64,000 nt of DNA from Stutzerimonas azotifigens (GCF_013522725.1 NZ_JAAMRF010000008.1:248001-312000), one strand, 5' to 3'; shown: positions 34,026-43,530, numbered from the stretch's first letter. Notes: generated by a model not told the origin, from the letters alone. Made by a program: numbers and translations.

Positions 34026-35858
34026 TTGCCAATTCAGATTATCGGTTTGCTGCTCTGTCTATTGACCGCTCCCGGTCTCGGTGCTGCCCCGTTGTCGCTA
34101 TCCGACGAGCAGCCTTCGGTGCGCCTGGCACAGCAGCTTGAATATCTTCTGCCCGAGCAGCCGCTGGACTTTGCAGAGGCGAGCCGTGCTGAGGGATGGC
34201 AGCCGGTGAATGGTTCTTCGCTCAGTCTCGGCCGCCAGCCTGGTGTCGTATGGGTGCGGATGGCGCTCTACAACGGGTCACAGCAGCCTGACTGGCGCCT
34301 TCTGGTGGAGTGGCCGATTCTCGATCGCATCGAGGCGCGAGTGCTGGATTCCGGCAGCGGTCAGTGGAGCCCTTTGGGGGTGGCGGGTGACCGTCTGCCT
34401 TTGAGTGCCTGGTCCGAGCCCGCTCGGCAGCCGATATTCCTGCTGCACCTGCCGCTAGCCGAGACGCGCTGGGTGTATCTGCAGTTGCAGAGTGCCAAGA
34501 ATCTGGTCGCTCCCATGCAACTGCTGACTGAATCCGCCTATGCGCAGCAAGAGATGAGCCAAAGGACGCTGCTGGGCCTGTTCTTTGGCGCCATGCTGGC
34601 GGTACTGCTCTACAACCTTAGCCTCTACATGTTCACCCGGGATTCCAGCTACGCCTGGTACTGCCTCTATCTGCTCGGCGTCGTGGTATACGAGCTCGCC
34701 TTGACCGGCTTTGGCATGCAGTTCCTTTGGCCCGAGCTGGGGCGCCCGGCCGGGCTTATCTATGTCCTGTCCGCCGCCTGGAGTTTCTTCGCGGCGACAT
34801 TTTTCGCGCGTGTTTTCCTCGACATTCGCCACTATGGCGGCTGGGTGCTGTGGGCTAACAATGCGTTGCTTGGCTACTGGACATTGGTGCTTCTGCTGGC
34901 CGTGATGCGCCCCCAGCTCTTGCATGGACTGGGTATTCCTCAAGTGGCGATGGCGAGCTGCCTGGTGGCATTTGCTTCAGCGATGAGCCTGTGGCGCAGG
35001 GGGAATCGCTCAGCACCTCTGTTCAGCCTGGCGTGGTTTTTTCTGATCGCCGGCACGGCAGTGCATGTCGCTGCGCTGCAGGGCGTATTGCCTGTCAATC
35101 AGCTCACCTTGCGCATGCAGACTGCTGGCTTCTTTGCCGAATTCATCCTGCTGTCGGTGGCGCTGGCGCATCGCATCAATAACGAACGGTCTGCGAGAAT
35201 CGCCGCGCAGACCGCACTGATTGGCGAGCGTGAGGCCCGTCTGGAAAGTCAGGAACAACTGCTCTCGGAGCAGGCCCGCGCCAACGAGGAGCTCGAACGT
35301 CGGGTTATCGAGCGAACCACCGAATTGCAGCAATCGACCCTCGAGCTGGCCCAGGTCAATGCCGAGCTGACCCGTCTGAGCAATACCGACCCGTTGACCC
35401 AGCTGGCCAACCGGCGCTACTGCGACCAACAGCTGGAACTGCAGAGCAACAAGCCGTTAGCGGTATTGGTCATCGACATCGATCATTTCAAAAGCGTCAA
35501 CGACCGCTACGGTCACCCGGTCGGCGATCGTTGCATCAATGCCGTGGCCGATGTGCTGCGGCGTAGCGCACAGCGCCGTGGTGATCTGGCCGCGCGTTAT
35601 GGCGGGGAGGAATTCCTCGTGCTGCTCAGCGATATCGATGCCGCCAGCGCCGCCCTTCGCGCCGAAGAAATCCGTGCCGAGGTTGCATCGCTGAGCCTGC
35701 GTGAGAATGGCGAACAGGTGCCGATCAGCGTGAGCATCGGATTGGCTGCGCACGACGGAGGTACTTCGCTGAGAATGAGCGAGTTGATCGGTGCAGCGGA
35801 CCGTGCGCTCTATGCCGCCAAAGGCGCGGGCCGCAACCAGGTCTGTTGCGCAGCCTGA
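34026..35858 (+). CDS. 7TMR-DISM receptor fused to a diguanylate cyclase (GGDEF)
   Basis: A 610-residue sensor. It has a signal sequence (about 1-20), a 7TMR-DISMED2-type periplasmic domain (about 25-165), a seven-helix 7TMR-DISM membrane domain (about 185-385), a coiled coil (about 385-450) and a GGDEF domain (about 455-608). The active loop is GGEEF with an RxxD inhibitory site (RRGD) five residues before it, so it should make c-di-GMP and be product-inhibited. The DISMED2 fold binds carbohydrate-like ligands in related proteins; the ligand here is unknown. The start is TTG at 34026, supported by GAGGG upstream and by the signal peptide; no ATG is nearby. Confidence 0.85.
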   Translation: MPIQIIGLLLCLLTAPGLGAAPLSLSDEQPSVRLAQQLEYLLPEQPLDFAEASRAEGWQPVNGSSLSLGRQPGVVWVRMALYNGSQQPDWRLLVEWPILDRIEARVLDSGSGQWSPLGVAGDRLPLSAWSEPARQPIFLLHLPLAETRWVYLQLQSAKNLVAPMQLLTESAYAQQEMSQRTLLGLFFGAMLAVLLYNLSLYMFTRDSSYAWYCLYLLGVVVYELALTGFGMQFLWPELGRPAGLIYVLSAAWSFFAATFFARVFLDIRHYGGWVLWANNALLGYWTLVLLLAVMRPQLLHGLGIPQVAMASCLVAFASAMSLWRRGNRSAPLFSLAWFFLIAGTAVHVAALQGVLPVNQLTLRMQTAGFFAEFILLSVALAHRINNERSARIAAQTALIGEREARLESQEQLLSEQARANEELERRVIERTTELQQSTLELAQVNAELTRLSNTDPLTQLANRRYCDQQLELQSNKPLAVLVIDIDHFKSVNDRYGHPVGDRCINAVADVLRRSAQRRGDLAARYGGEEFLVLLSDIDAASAALRAEEIRAEVASLSLRENGEQVPISVSIGLAAHDGGTSLRMSELIGAADRALYAAKGAGRNQVCCAA

Positions 35859-35886
35859 GCCAGCAGCGGGCGGGTTGGCGATCGGC

Positions 35887-37227
35887 TTATTCCTGCTTGA
35901 GCACTTTGGCCAGCACGATCTTCGGGCCGCGCATCTTCTTGATGATGATGCGCAGGCCTTCGACCTCCAATACCTCATCCTCTTCCGGTACCCGCTTGAG
36001 CGTGTCGTAGACCAGGCCGGCCAGCGTCTCGGCCTCGACGTGATCCAGGTCGATTTCCAGCAGGCGCTCCACCTTGAATAGCGGGGTGTCGCCGCGTACC
36101 AGCAGCTTGCCCGGCTGATACGCGAGGATGCCGCGTTCGGCCTTGCGGTGTTCGTCCTGGATGTCACCGACCAGCACTTCGAGCACGTCTTCCATGGTCA
36201 GGAAGCCGATGACCTTGTGATCGCCTTCTTCGACCAGCACGAAGTGCGCGCCGCCCTGGCGGAACTGCTCGAGCAGAGTGGCCAGCGGCAGGTGCTTGGA
36301 AACCCGTTCCAGTGGCCGCAGCAGGGAATTGAAATCGATCGAATCGGCCAGCCCGTCGTTGGCCGCCAGCGCCAATAGCAGGTCCTTGATATGGAGCAGG
36401 CCGACGTACTCGCCGCGAGTATCGTCGTAGACCGGATAGCGGCTGTATTTGTGGCGACGGATCAGGCTCAGTACGTCTGGCAGGCTCGCATCATGTTCGA
36501 GTTGCACCAGGTCCTCGCGGGAGTTGGCCCAGTCCACCACGTCCAGCTCGCTCATCTGCACCACCGAGGCGAGTACCCGAATACCCTGGTCGCTGGGGTC
36601 GATCGCGCTGCTCGAATGGAGGATCAGCTTGAGCTCTTCGCGGCTGTAATGATGCTCATGGCCGAACTCGGGCTCGCCCTGGCCGGCGACCCGCAGGATG
36701 GCATTGGCGCTGGCATTGAGCAGATAGATGGCCGGATACATCAGCCAGTAGAACAGATACAGCGGTACCGCCGTCCACAGCGAGAGCAGCTCCGGTTTGC
36801 GGATTGCCCAGGACTTGGGGGCCAGCTCGCCGATCACGATGTGCAGGTAGGAAATGATGAAGAACGCGGTGAAGAACGCGATGCCATGGACCAGCGCGGG
36901 AGAGTCGATGCCCAGCGAACCCAGCAGCGGCTGGAGCAGGTGAGCGAAGGCTGGCTCGCCGACCCAGCCCAGGCCCAGCGAAGCGAGGGTAATCCCCAGT
37001 TGGCAGGCCGACAGGTAGGCGTCGAGCTGGTTGTGCACGGTGCGCAGGATGCGGCCGCGCCAGCCGTGGTCGCGGGAGATGGCGTCCACCTTGGTGGCGC
37101 GCAGCTTGACCATTGCGAATTCGGCCGCGACGAAGAAGCCGTTGAGCAGAACCAGGAGCAGGGCAAACAGAATCAGGCCGAAATCGGCGAAGTACGAGGC
37201 GGCGGTATACGGGGGGGAAGGGTCCAT
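35887..37227 (-). CDS. CNNM/CorC (HlyC) family membrane protein with CBS pair
   Basis: A 446-residue protein with the standard three-part order: DUF21/CNNM membrane domain (about 15-200; CQLGITLASLGLGWVGEPAF), two CBS domains (about 215-345; IRRHKYSRYPVYDD, FLTMEDVLEVLVGDIQDE) and a C-terminal CorC_HlyC domain (about 360-440). Bacterial homologues (CorB/CorC, PaeA/YtfL, YfjD) act in magnesium or polyamine efflux and metal homeostasis. The 'hemolysin' label in databases is historical. It is encoded downstream of phoR on the same strand but 77 bases away, so co-transcription is possible, not certain. Confidence 0.9.
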   Translation of the reverse strand: MDPSPPYTAASYFADFGLILFALLLVLLNGFFVAAEFAMVKLRATKVDAISRDHGWRGRILRTVHNQLDAYLSACQLGITLASLGLGWVGEPAFAHLLQPLLGSLGIDSPALVHGIAFFTAFFIISYLHIVIGELAPKSWAIRKPELLSLWTAVPLYLFYWLMYPAIYLLNASANAILRVAGQGEPEFGHEHHYSREELKLILHSSSAIDPSDQGIRVLASVVQMSELDVVDWANSREDLVQLEHDASLPDVLSLIRRHKYSRYPVYDDTRGEYVGLLHIKDLLLALAANDGLADSIDFNSLLRPLERVSKHLPLATLLEQFRQGGAHFVLVEEGDHKVIGFLTMEDVLEVLVGDIQDEHRKAERGILAYQPGKLLVRGDTPLFKVERLLEIDLDHVEAETLAGLVYDTLKRVPEEDEVLEVEGLRIIIKKMRGPKIVLAKVLKQE

Positions 37228-37304
37228 GAGCGTTGGGGAAGTCTATGACGCGTAAAAGATGGAGCCGAACTGGCAGGAATGCAAGGGCCGGTGCCAGATG
37301 TGGA

Positions 37305-38606
37305 TCAGAGCCTGGCGATCTGCGACGACTGGAAATGGCAGGTGAACGTGCTTCCCTTGCCCGGCGTACTATTGATGTCCAGGCGGCCCTGATGGCGTAG
37401 GAGCACATGCTTGACGATGGCCAGGCCCAGCCCTGTGCCACCTGTGCTGCTGGCGCGGCTGGAGTCGACCCGGTAGAAGCGCTCGGTGAGTCTGGGCAGG
37501 TGCTTGGCTTCGATGCCTGGTCCGTTGTCCTGCACGCTCAGGTGCGCGCCCTGTTCGTTGCACCACCAGTGGATGTGGATCTCCCCGCCGGCCGGGGTGT
37601 ATTTCACCGCGTTGAACACCAGGTTGGAGAAGGCGCTGCGCAGCTCGTTCTCGCTGCCTTTGAGTTGCAGCTCTGCGTCCGCCTCGAGCGTGATGCGGTG
37701 GTTCTTGTCCGCCGAGAGCGCCTGGGCGTCGCTTCGGATCGACTGCAGCAGCGGCTCGACCGCCACCGGCTGATTGTTGGACGGGTAGGTGGTCGCCTCC
37801 AGCTTGGCCAGCAGCAGCAGGTCGTTGAGCAGGTGTTGCATGCGCCCGGCCTGCTGGTTCATCTGCAGCAGCGGTCGTTGCCAGCGCGGGTTTACCTGGT
37901 CGACGTTTTCCAAAAGCGTTTCCAGATAGCCCGCGATGACCGTCAGCGGTGTGCGCAACTCGTGGGAAACGTTGGCGACGAAGTCCTTGCGCATCTGTTC
38001 GAGCAGATGGAGACGGGTGACGTCGCGAACCACCATCAGGTGCTCGCTGTTGCCGTAGCGGGTCAGGTGGACCTGCAGATGGATGCGGTCGTTGACCGGC
38101 GAGGGCAGCTCCAGCGGTTCCTGGTGCCTGCCGCTTTCGAAATAATCCTTGAACGCCGGATGGCGCACCAGGTTGGTGATCGGATGACCGCTGTCCTGCG
38201 GGTCCTTCAGGCCGAGCAGGCGGTTAGCGGCGCTGTTCCACCATTCCAGATTACCGTCGCTGTCGAGCATGATCACCGCGTCCTTGAGGGCCGCAGTCGA
38301 TTCCTGGACCCGGTCGATGATCGCCTGCAGGCGCCGCCGGGCGCGCAGGTCGTCGCGCTGGAGCTTGTACAGACCATCGAATACTTCGCCCCAGATGCCG
38401 TAGCCGTCGGGCGGCGGCTCTTCGGGCTGGTGGTCCTTGAGCCACGTGTGCAGGCGCAGCAACTGCACCAGCGTCCAGCCCAGATAGAGCGCAAGGCCCA
38501 CCACCAGCGACCAGGCGTACTGGTCGGTCAGCAGCCCGAGCAGGAGGGAGGCGACCACCATGAGCAGCAGGCGGCGCACCACCGCGCCGCGCCAGTCCGG
38601 ATTCAA
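37305..38606 (-). CDS. phoR: Phosphate regulon sensor kinase PhoR
   Basis: A 433-residue membrane histidine kinase. Two N-terminal helices (about 12-52) have no large periplasmic loop, as in PhoR. A PAS domain (about 98-200) precedes the HisKA domain with H215 in NVSHELRTPL. The HATPase domain carries the N box (FSNLVFNAVKY), DNGPGIEAKHL and GTGLGLAIVKH. It phosphorylates PhoB when PstSCAB-PhoU reports low phosphate. The start codon is TTG, preceded by GGAG at 8 bases; the next ATG would cut the first membrane helix. It lies 87 bases after phoB on the same strand. Confidence 0.95.
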   Translation of the reverse strand: MNPDWRGAVVRRLLLMVVASLLLGLLTDQYAWSLVVGLALYLGWTLVQLLRLHTWLKDHQPEEPPPDGYGIWGEVFDGLYKLQRDDLRARRRLQAIIDRVQESTAALKDAVIMLDSDGNLEWWNSAANRLLGLKDPQDSGHPITNLVRHPAFKDYFESGRHQEPLELPSPVNDRIHLQVHLTRYGNSEHLMVVRDVTRLHLLEQMRKDFVANVSHELRTPLTVIAGYLETLLENVDQVNPRWQRPLLQMNQQAGRMQHLLNDLLLLAKLEATTYPSNNQPVAVEPLLQSIRSDAQALSADKNHRITLEADAELQLKGSENELRSAFSNLVFNAVKYTPAGGEIHIHWWCNEQGAHLSVQDNGPGIEAKHLPRLTERFYRVDSSRASSTGGTGLGLAIVKHVLLRHQGRLDINSTPGKGSTFTCHFQSSQIARL

Positions 38607-38693
38607 CGGCGGCGCTCCTGCAGGAGGGAGAGATGGCGAAGGCAGATAGGGTGAAGCCGGTCAGCGTACGGAGCTGCCATTGCCAGTCCTGGC

Positions 38694-39383
38694 TCAGTTC
38701 TTGGTTGAAAAACGATAGCCGGTTCCGCGTACCGTCTGCACCAGGTTTTCGTAGACCTCCCCCAATGCCTTGCGCAGCCGGCGGATGTGCACGTCCACCG
38801 TGCGCTCCTCGACATAGACGTTGCCACCCCATACCTGGTCGAGCAACTGGCCGCGGGTATAGGCACGTTCCTGATGGGTCATGAAGAACTGCAGCAGGCG
38901 GTATTCGGTGGGGCCCATCTCGGCGGGCCGGCCATCGATGGTGACGCGATGGCTGATCGGGTCGAGCAGCAGGCCGCCCACTTCGATCGGCGCTTCGCTG
39001 TCGGCCGGGCCGGCGCGGCGCAGCACCGCCTTCAGGCGCGCCACCAGCTCGCGGGGCGAGAAGGGCTTGGTGATGTAGTCATCGGCGCCGACGTCCAGGC
39101 CCTGGATCTTGTTGTCCTCTTCATCCTTGGCCGTGAGCATCACGATCGGGATGCCGGCGGTCAGCTCGTCGCGCTTGAGGCGCCGCGCCAGCTCGATTCC
39201 CGAGGTGCCGGGCAACATCCAGTCCAACAGGATCAGGTCCGGCTGGCGGTCGATGATCAAGGCGTGGGCCTGCTGGGTATTTTCCGCTTCCAAGCATTCA
39301 TAACCGGCCATCTCCAGCGCGACGACGATCATTTCGCGAATCGGCGCCTCGTCATCGACGATCAGAATGTTCTTGCCACTCAT
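38694..39383 (-). CDS. phoB: Phosphate regulon response regulator PhoB
   Basis: A 229-residue OmpR-family regulator. The receiver has E12 after D10/D11, phospho-acceptor D54 (ILLDWMLPG), T84 and K106. The C-terminal winged helix ends in [15 protein letters not shown], the PhoB recognition helix region. It activates pstS, pstCAB-phoU and itself through the Pho boxes in this window. I started at [12 protein letters not shown] (39383); the open frame runs to 39488 through the promoter and Pho box. It is first in the phoB-phoR operon. Confidence 0.97.
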   Translation of the reverse strand: MSGKNILIVDDEAPIREMIVVALEMAGYECLEAENTQQAHALIIDRQPDLILLDWMLPGTSGIELARRLKRDELTAGIPIVMLTAKDEEDNKIQGLDVGADDYITKPFSPRELVARLKAVLRRAGPADSEAPIEVGGLLLDPISHRVTIDGRPAEMGPTEYRLLQFFMTHQERAYTRGQLLDQVWGGNVYVEERTVDVHIRRLRKALGEVYENLVQTVRGTGYRFSTKN

Positions 39384-39432
39384 GCTCGAGCCTCGGGTCG
39401 TTTCTTGTCGTTGGGCATTAGATAACGGAAAT

Positions 39433-39450
39433 GTTGCAGAGGTGTGACAG
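39433..39450 (-). promoter_or_regulatory. Pho box upstream of phoB
   Basis: Read on the minus strand, CTGTCAC (39450-39444) and CTGCAAC (39439-39433) are two PhoB half-sites with an 11-bp period, 50 bases before the phoB start. This implies autoactivation of phoBR. Confidence 0.78.
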
Positions 39451-39488
39451 GAAGGCGATCCCTGAAGCATGGTTTTAATTAATCCCAT

Positions 39489-39517
39489 ATATTGGGAGTG
39501 TAACTCGCATATTGAGA
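39489..39517. promoter_or_regulatory. Candidate operator: ATATTGRGA direct repeats
   Basis: ATATTGGGA (39489-39497) and ATATTGAGA (39509-39517) repeat with a 20-bp period, about two helical turns, in an AT-rich stretch between phoB and the IclR gene. The first copy is part of CCCA-TATAT-TGGG (39484-39496). It is a plausible autoregulatory site for the IclR regulator; binding is inferred. Confidence 0.4.
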
Positions 39518-39559
39518 TATCTGATTAGCGCTTCTAGTATCTATCGCCAGGAGAACACC

Positions 39560-40351
39560 ATGACCGATAACAACAAGACCCAGGCACCCCTGGGCGCGCA
39601 GGCTCTCTTTCGCGGGTTGGCCGTGATCGAGGCGGTGTCCGGCGGCGCCCACTCCCTCGCAGAGATCGGCCTTGCGGTCGGCTGTACACGCAGCACGACC
39701 CACCGGCTGGTCACCGCGCTGATACAGGCCGACTACCTGCGCAGCGATGCGCAGGGCTATCGACTCGGCCCACGGCTGATTGAGCTCGGCTACAAGGCGC
39801 GCGGGCAAATGCCGCTGATCCGCCTTGCCCGCCTGCACCTGCAGCGCCTGGCCGATCTGACGCAGGACACCATCCACTTGGGCGTGCGCGAGGCGGGCGA
39901 CGTGCTCTACATCGACAAGCTCTCCAGCACCCGTGGCCTCGAGATGCGGTCGCGCATCGGCCTACGCATGCCGCTGGCCCTCACCGGTATCGGCAAATCC
40001 TTGATGCTCGACCTCAGCGCCCAGGAGTGGGAGGCGCTGTACCAGGAGGGCATGCAGCGTCGTGCCGGTCAGCCCGGGCTGCGCGACGTGTTCACCGACT
40101 GGAACGAATACCAGGCGCAGATGTGCGAATACGCCGCCGGCGGTTTCAGCTTCGATCTGGAAGAAAACGAGCTCGGCGTGCGCTGCGTCGCGGCACCGGT
40201 ACGCGACGCCGGTGGTGAGATCGTCGCCGCCATCAGCGTGGCGAGTGCGATTCCCTATATGCCCGAAGAGCGCCTGGAGGCGTTGCGCCCGGCGGTGATC
40301 GAGTGCGCCCAGGCGATCTCCGCCGAACTCGGATGGAGGAGGGCTTCATGA
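39560..40351 (+). CDS. IclR-family transcriptional regulator of the dgo-like cassette
   Basis: A 263-residue IclR regulator. It has an N-terminal winged helix (about 12-72; LAVIEAVSGGAHSLAEIGLAVGCTRSTTHRLVTALIQADYL) and an effector-binding IclR domain (about 90-255; GKSLMLDL, FDLEENELGVRCVAAPVRD). It probably senses a sugar acid or its keto-deoxy product and controls the downstream genes, whose first start overlaps its stop (ATGA). AGGAG precedes the ATG at 39560. Codons 3-6 contain AACAACAA (39569-39576), a CA motif on the start side that could bring Hfq/Crc repression to the whole cassette. Confidence 0.88.
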   Translation: MTDNNKTQAPLGAQALFRGLAVIEAVSGGAHSLAEIGLAVGCTRSTTHRLVTALIQADYLRSDAQGYRLGPRLIELGYKARGQMPLIRLARLHLQRLADLTQDTIHLGVREAGDVLYIDKLSSTRGLEMRSRIGLRMPLALTGIGKSLMLDLSAQEWEALYQEGMQRRAGQPGLRDVFTDWNEYQAQMCEYAAGGFSFDLEENELGVRCVAAPVRDAGGEIVAAISVASAIPYMPEERLEALRPAVIECAQAISAELGWRRAS

Positions 40352-41319
40352 GCGTCGGCTTTGCGCCACGTCTGATCGGCCTCGACTGGGGTACCTCGAG
40401 CCTGCGCGCCTACCTGCTCGGCGAGCGCGCGCAGGTCCTTGAAGAACGTGCGCGGCCCTGGGGGGTGCAGCACACGCCAGGTGGCGATTTTGCGGCGGCA
40501 TTCGCCGAACTGGTCGGCGACTGGCGCCAGGCCTGGCCCGGCTTGCCGGCCCTGGCTTCCGGAATGATCGGCAGCCGCCAGGGCTGGCGGGAGGTGCCCT
40601 ACGTCGCCTGCCCGGCGGGACAGGACAGTCTGGCCGAAGGGCTGCTGCGCTTCGATACCGGCCGCGGCGATCTGCACCTTGTACCCGGCGTGATGCAGGG
40701 CGGGGCGCTGCCCAACGTATTGCGTGGCGAAGAAACCCAGGTGATCGGTGCCATGGCTCTTGAGCCGGCACTCGCCGAACAATCCATGCTGGTGTTGCCC
40801 GGCACCCACAGCAAGTGGGCCAGTGTGCGGGAAGGCCATTTGTGCAGCTTCGCCACTTATATGACCGGTGAGCTGTACGCGATCCTGCGCGACCACTCGA
40901 TCCTCGGCAGGCCTGCCCGCGAGCTCGGCAGCCGAACCAGCGATGCCGCCTTTGCCGCCGGGCTGGTGGCGACGCGCGACGCCGGCGCGCCCGGATTTTC
41001 CGCGCGACTGTTCAGTGCCCGCAGCCTGGTCCTGTCCGGGGCGCTGGCCGCTGATGAAAGCCTGGACTACCTCTCCGGCCTGCTGATCGGCGAAGAGCTG
41101 CGCAGCGTGCTGGCCGGCCACCCCGAGCTGGCGCAGATGCCGCTGGTATTGCTCGGCGATGCCGCGCTGTGCGCCCGCTACGAGATCGCCTTCGACCTGT
41201 TCGGCCTGGATACCGTGCGCCGGCTCGAACACGCGACGGTCGCCGGACTCTGGCGTATTGCCGAAGCCGCCGGCCTGCTGGCCGCCCTTTCCGACTACGG
41301 AGCTCCTCGCGATGTTTGA
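40348..41319 (+). CDS. dgoK: 2-dehydro-3-deoxygalactonokinase DgoK
   Basis: A 323-residue sugar-acid kinase. The N-terminal phosphate-binding motif IGLDWGTSSLRAYL and the conserved PGTHSKWASV and GMIGSRQGW segments are characteristic of DgoK (ASKHA fold). It phosphorylates 2-keto-3-deoxy-D-galactonate at C6 with ATP in the cytoplasm. The start overlaps the IclR stop by 4 bases (ATGA) behind GGAGGAGGG, and its stop overlaps the dgoA start by 8 bases, so the three genes are tightly coupled. Confidence 0.92.
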   Translation: MSVGFAPRLIGLDWGTSSLRAYLLGERAQVLEERARPWGVQHTPGGDFAAAFAELVGDWRQAWPGLPALASGMIGSRQGWREVPYVACPAGQDSLAEGLLRFDTGRGDLHLVPGVMQGGALPNVLRGEETQVIGAMALEPALAEQSMLVLPGTHSKWASVREGHLCSFATYMTGELYAILRDHSILGRPARELGSRTSDAAFAAGLVATRDAGAPGFSARLFSARSLVLSGALAADESLDYLSGLLIGEELRSVLAGHPELAQMPLVLLGDAALCARYEIAFDLFGLDTVRRLEHATVAGLWRIAEAAGLLAALSDYGAPRDV

Positions 41320-41932
41320 AGACTGCATGCGCCAATTGCCACTGATCGCCATCCTGCGCGGGATCACGCCTGAAGAGGTGATCGAGGTGGGGAGAGCGCT
41401 TCACGGGGCTGGCTTCCGGCTGATCGAAGTGCCGCTCAACTCGCCCCGGCCGCTGGAGAGCATCGCGCGGCTGGCCGAGGTACTGGGCGGCGATTGCCTG
41501 GTGGGCGCCGGAACCGTGCTCAGTATCGAGCAGGTTCGGCAGGTGGCCGCTGCGGGCGGGCGCCTGGTCGTCGCACCGAATGCGGATGTCGCAGTGATTC
41601 ATGAAGCCAAGGCCGCCGGGCTGTTCAGCGCGCCGGGTGTCGCCACGCCGACCGAGGCATTCGCGGCGCTCGCTGCGGGCGCCGATGCGCTGAAGCTGTT
41701 TCCGGCCGAGCAGTTCGGCCCGGCCGTGGTGAAAGCCTGGCGGGCCGTGTTGCCGGCCGATTGCCAACTGCTGCCTGTCGGCGGCATCACGCCGGCCGGT
41801 ATGGAGGCATACGTGCGTGCCGGCGCCCAGGGCTTCGGCCTCGGCTCGTCGCTATACCGCCCCGGGATGGACGCCGCAGAAGTCGGCCGCAACGCGCTGG
41901 CCTTCGCCGGCGCCTGGCATGCGCTGCGCTGA
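41312..41932 (+). CDS. dgoA: 2-dehydro-3-deoxy-6-phosphogalactonate aldolase DgoA
   Basis: A 206-residue class I aldolase of the KDPG/KDPGal family (TIM barrel). Residues seen are R16 in AILRG, E39 in IEVPLNSP (the PLNSP form is typical of the galactonate enzyme), GAGTVL and Schiff-base K128 in ADALKLFPAEQFG. It splits 2-keto-3-deoxy-6-phosphogalactonate into pyruvate and glyceraldehyde-3-phosphate, acting right after DgoK. In E. coli the aldolase is next to the dehydratase DgoD; none is present here. Confidence 0.92.
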   Translation: MFEDCMRQLPLIAILRGITPEEVIEVGRALHGAGFRLIEVPLNSPRPLESIARLAEVLGGDCLVGAGTVLSIEQVRQVAAAGGRLVVAPNADVAVIHEAKAAGLFSAPGVATPTEAFAALAAGADALKLFPAEQFGPAVVKAWRAVLPADCQLLPVGGITPAGMEAYVRAGAQGFGLGSSLYRPGMDAAEVGRNALAFAGAWHALR

Positions 41933-42020
41933 CGGCATGCCGCACCGCTACAACCGCTGCCAGGCTCTGGCGGTGGCGCTGAAAACAGCCGTACCCACAA
42001 AAATAAAAGGAGAGCTGGTC

Positions 42021-43007
42021 ATGCGTATCCCTACGTTCAAAACCTTCGTTCGGCGCAGCTGCGCCGCTGCGGCGTTCGCCCTGCTGGGTCTTGCCGGCCC
42101 GCTTCTGGCCGCGGACTGGCCTACCCGGCCGGTCACCATCGTGGTGCCGGCAGGTGCTGGGGGCGGCTCGGACGGCACCGCACGCATCCTCGCCAAGTAC
42201 CTCAAGGAAGAGCTTGGCCAGCAGTTCAACGTGATCAACCTGGGACAGGGCGGCGGGGTCGTCGGTATTCAGCGGATCGTCAGTGCCCGGCCGGACGGCT
42301 ACACCCTCGGCGTACTGTTCAACTACGCGCACTACAAGGAAATGGGGCAGGCCGATTTCACGCTCGATGACTTCACTCCCATCGGCCAGTACAACTTCGA
42401 TCCGGCCGGCTTCCAGGTGCGTGACGACTCGCCGTTCACGTCGATCGACCAGGCGCTCGATGCGATCAAGGCTGACCCGTCGAAATACACCATCGCCTGC
42501 GCCGGTGGCTGCGGCGGTTCGTGGCCGGTAGCGGTGGCGACCCTGCTCGATCGCTGGGGCGTCGAGATGACCAAGGTCCGCATGATCCCTGGGCAGGGCG
42601 CCGCAGCGGCGATGCAGGATCTGGCCGCCGGCGGGGTCGATTTCGTGCCCTGCTCGCTGCCCGAAGCCGACGCCCTGCTCAAGACCGGCAAGGTCCGCAG
42701 CCTGGCGGTCTTCGGTCAGGAGCGTCTGCCGACGTTTGACTCGGTGCCGTCTCTAAAGGAGCAGACCGGTCTGGATCTGGAACTCGGCTCCTTCCGTGGG
42801 CTGGTCGCGCCTGCCGGCGTTCCGGACGAGCTTCGCGCGAAACTCCAGGCCGCACTGGAGAAGGTCTACCAGAACCCGGCCTGGCAGGAAGAAATGCAGG
42901 CGCGCGGCTTCGGCCTGCAGTGGCGGGATGCCAACGCTTTCACGCGCTATCTGCAACAGCACACCCAGGACGTCCAGGCGCTGTTCGCCAAGATGAACCT
43001 GGAATGA
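42021..43007 (+). CDS. TctC-like periplasmic receptor of the dgo cassette
   Basis: A 328-residue Bug/TctC-family binding protein with an Arg-rich signal peptide cleaved near LLAADWPTRP (about residue 28). The mature N terminus has the PAGAGGGSDGTAR ligand loop, and CAGGCGGSWPVA forms the second loop. It differs clearly from the tctC at 3758-4732. Given its place after dgoKA it probably binds the sugar acid (or a related carboxylate) degraded by this cassette. A strong AAAGGAGAG ribosome site follows an A-rich stretch. Confidence 0.88.
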   Translation: MRIPTFKTFVRRSCAAAAFALLGLAGPLLAADWPTRPVTIVVPAGAGGGSDGTARILAKYLKEELGQQFNVINLGQGGGVVGIQRIVSARPDGYTLGVLFNYAHYKEMGQADFTLDDFTPIGQYNFDPAGFQVRDDSPFTSIDQALDAIKADPSKYTIACAGGCGGSWPVAVATLLDRWGVEMTKVRMIPGQGAAAAMQDLAAGGVDFVPCSLPEADALLKTGKVRSLAVFGQERLPTFDSVPSLKEQTGLDLELGSFRGLVAPAGVPDELRAKLQAALEKVYQNPAWQEEMQARGFGLQWRDANAFTRYLQQHTQDVQALFAKMNLE

Positions 43008-43026
43008 CCGCCACGAGGAGGCCGTG

Positions 43027-43530
43027 ATGAAACTCTCCGATCTCGCTCTGGGGGTCCTGTTCGTGCTGCTGGGTGGCGCCGTGCTGCTGGTCGCCAGTCA
43101 GATGAAAGTCTCGCCGCACTTCCAGTACGGCGCGGGTTTCTTTCCGACCATCCTCGGTGGTTTGCTCACCCTGGCCGGCCTCTGGCTCGCTGCCAGCGAT
43201 CTGCGAGCGGCGGCCGCACGGCGCGGGATCGCACGCCTTGTCGCGCTGGCGCCCTGGTGCCGTGATCGCGCCCGGCTGATGAACCTGGCTGCGGTAATCA
43301 CGGCGCTGATCGGCTTCGTCCTCTTGATCGAACCGCTCGGGTTCGTCGTCTCGAGCCTGGTGCTGCTGGCCTTGCTGGGCTATCGCTTTAGCGGCCGCCC
43401 GCTGCTCTCGGCGCTCAGCGCCGCGGGTGTGGTGCTGTTTCTCTACCTGTTCTTCCAGCAACTGATGGGCGTGCCGCTGCCCGAGGGGTTCCTGGCGAGC
43501 CGAATGGAGGTGGCGCTATGGACGTGCTGA
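43027..43530 (+). CDS. TctB-like small permease subunit
   Basis: A 167-residue membrane protein with four to five helices, the small TTT subunit. The N-terminal helix is followed by the FQYGAGFFPTILG motif that marks TctB proteins (the counterpart of PVGPRAYPLL in the first system). GAGGAG lies 6 bases before the ATG at 43027; a GTG three bases earlier is possible. Its 3' end overlaps the tctA-like gene by 13 bases. Confidence 0.85.
   Translation: MKLSDLALGVLFVLLGGAVLLVASQMKVSPHFQYGAGFFPTILGGLLTLAGLWLAASDLRAAAARRGIARLVALAPWCRDRARLMNLAAVITALIGFVLLIEPLGFVVSSLVLLALLGYRFSGRPLLSALSAAGVVLFLYLFFQQLMGVPLPEGFLASRMEVALWTC

Noticed and set aside
39384-39488. Extension of PhoB to 39488
   Set aside because: It would translate the Pho box and promoter; the receiver domain begins at [12 protein letters not shown].
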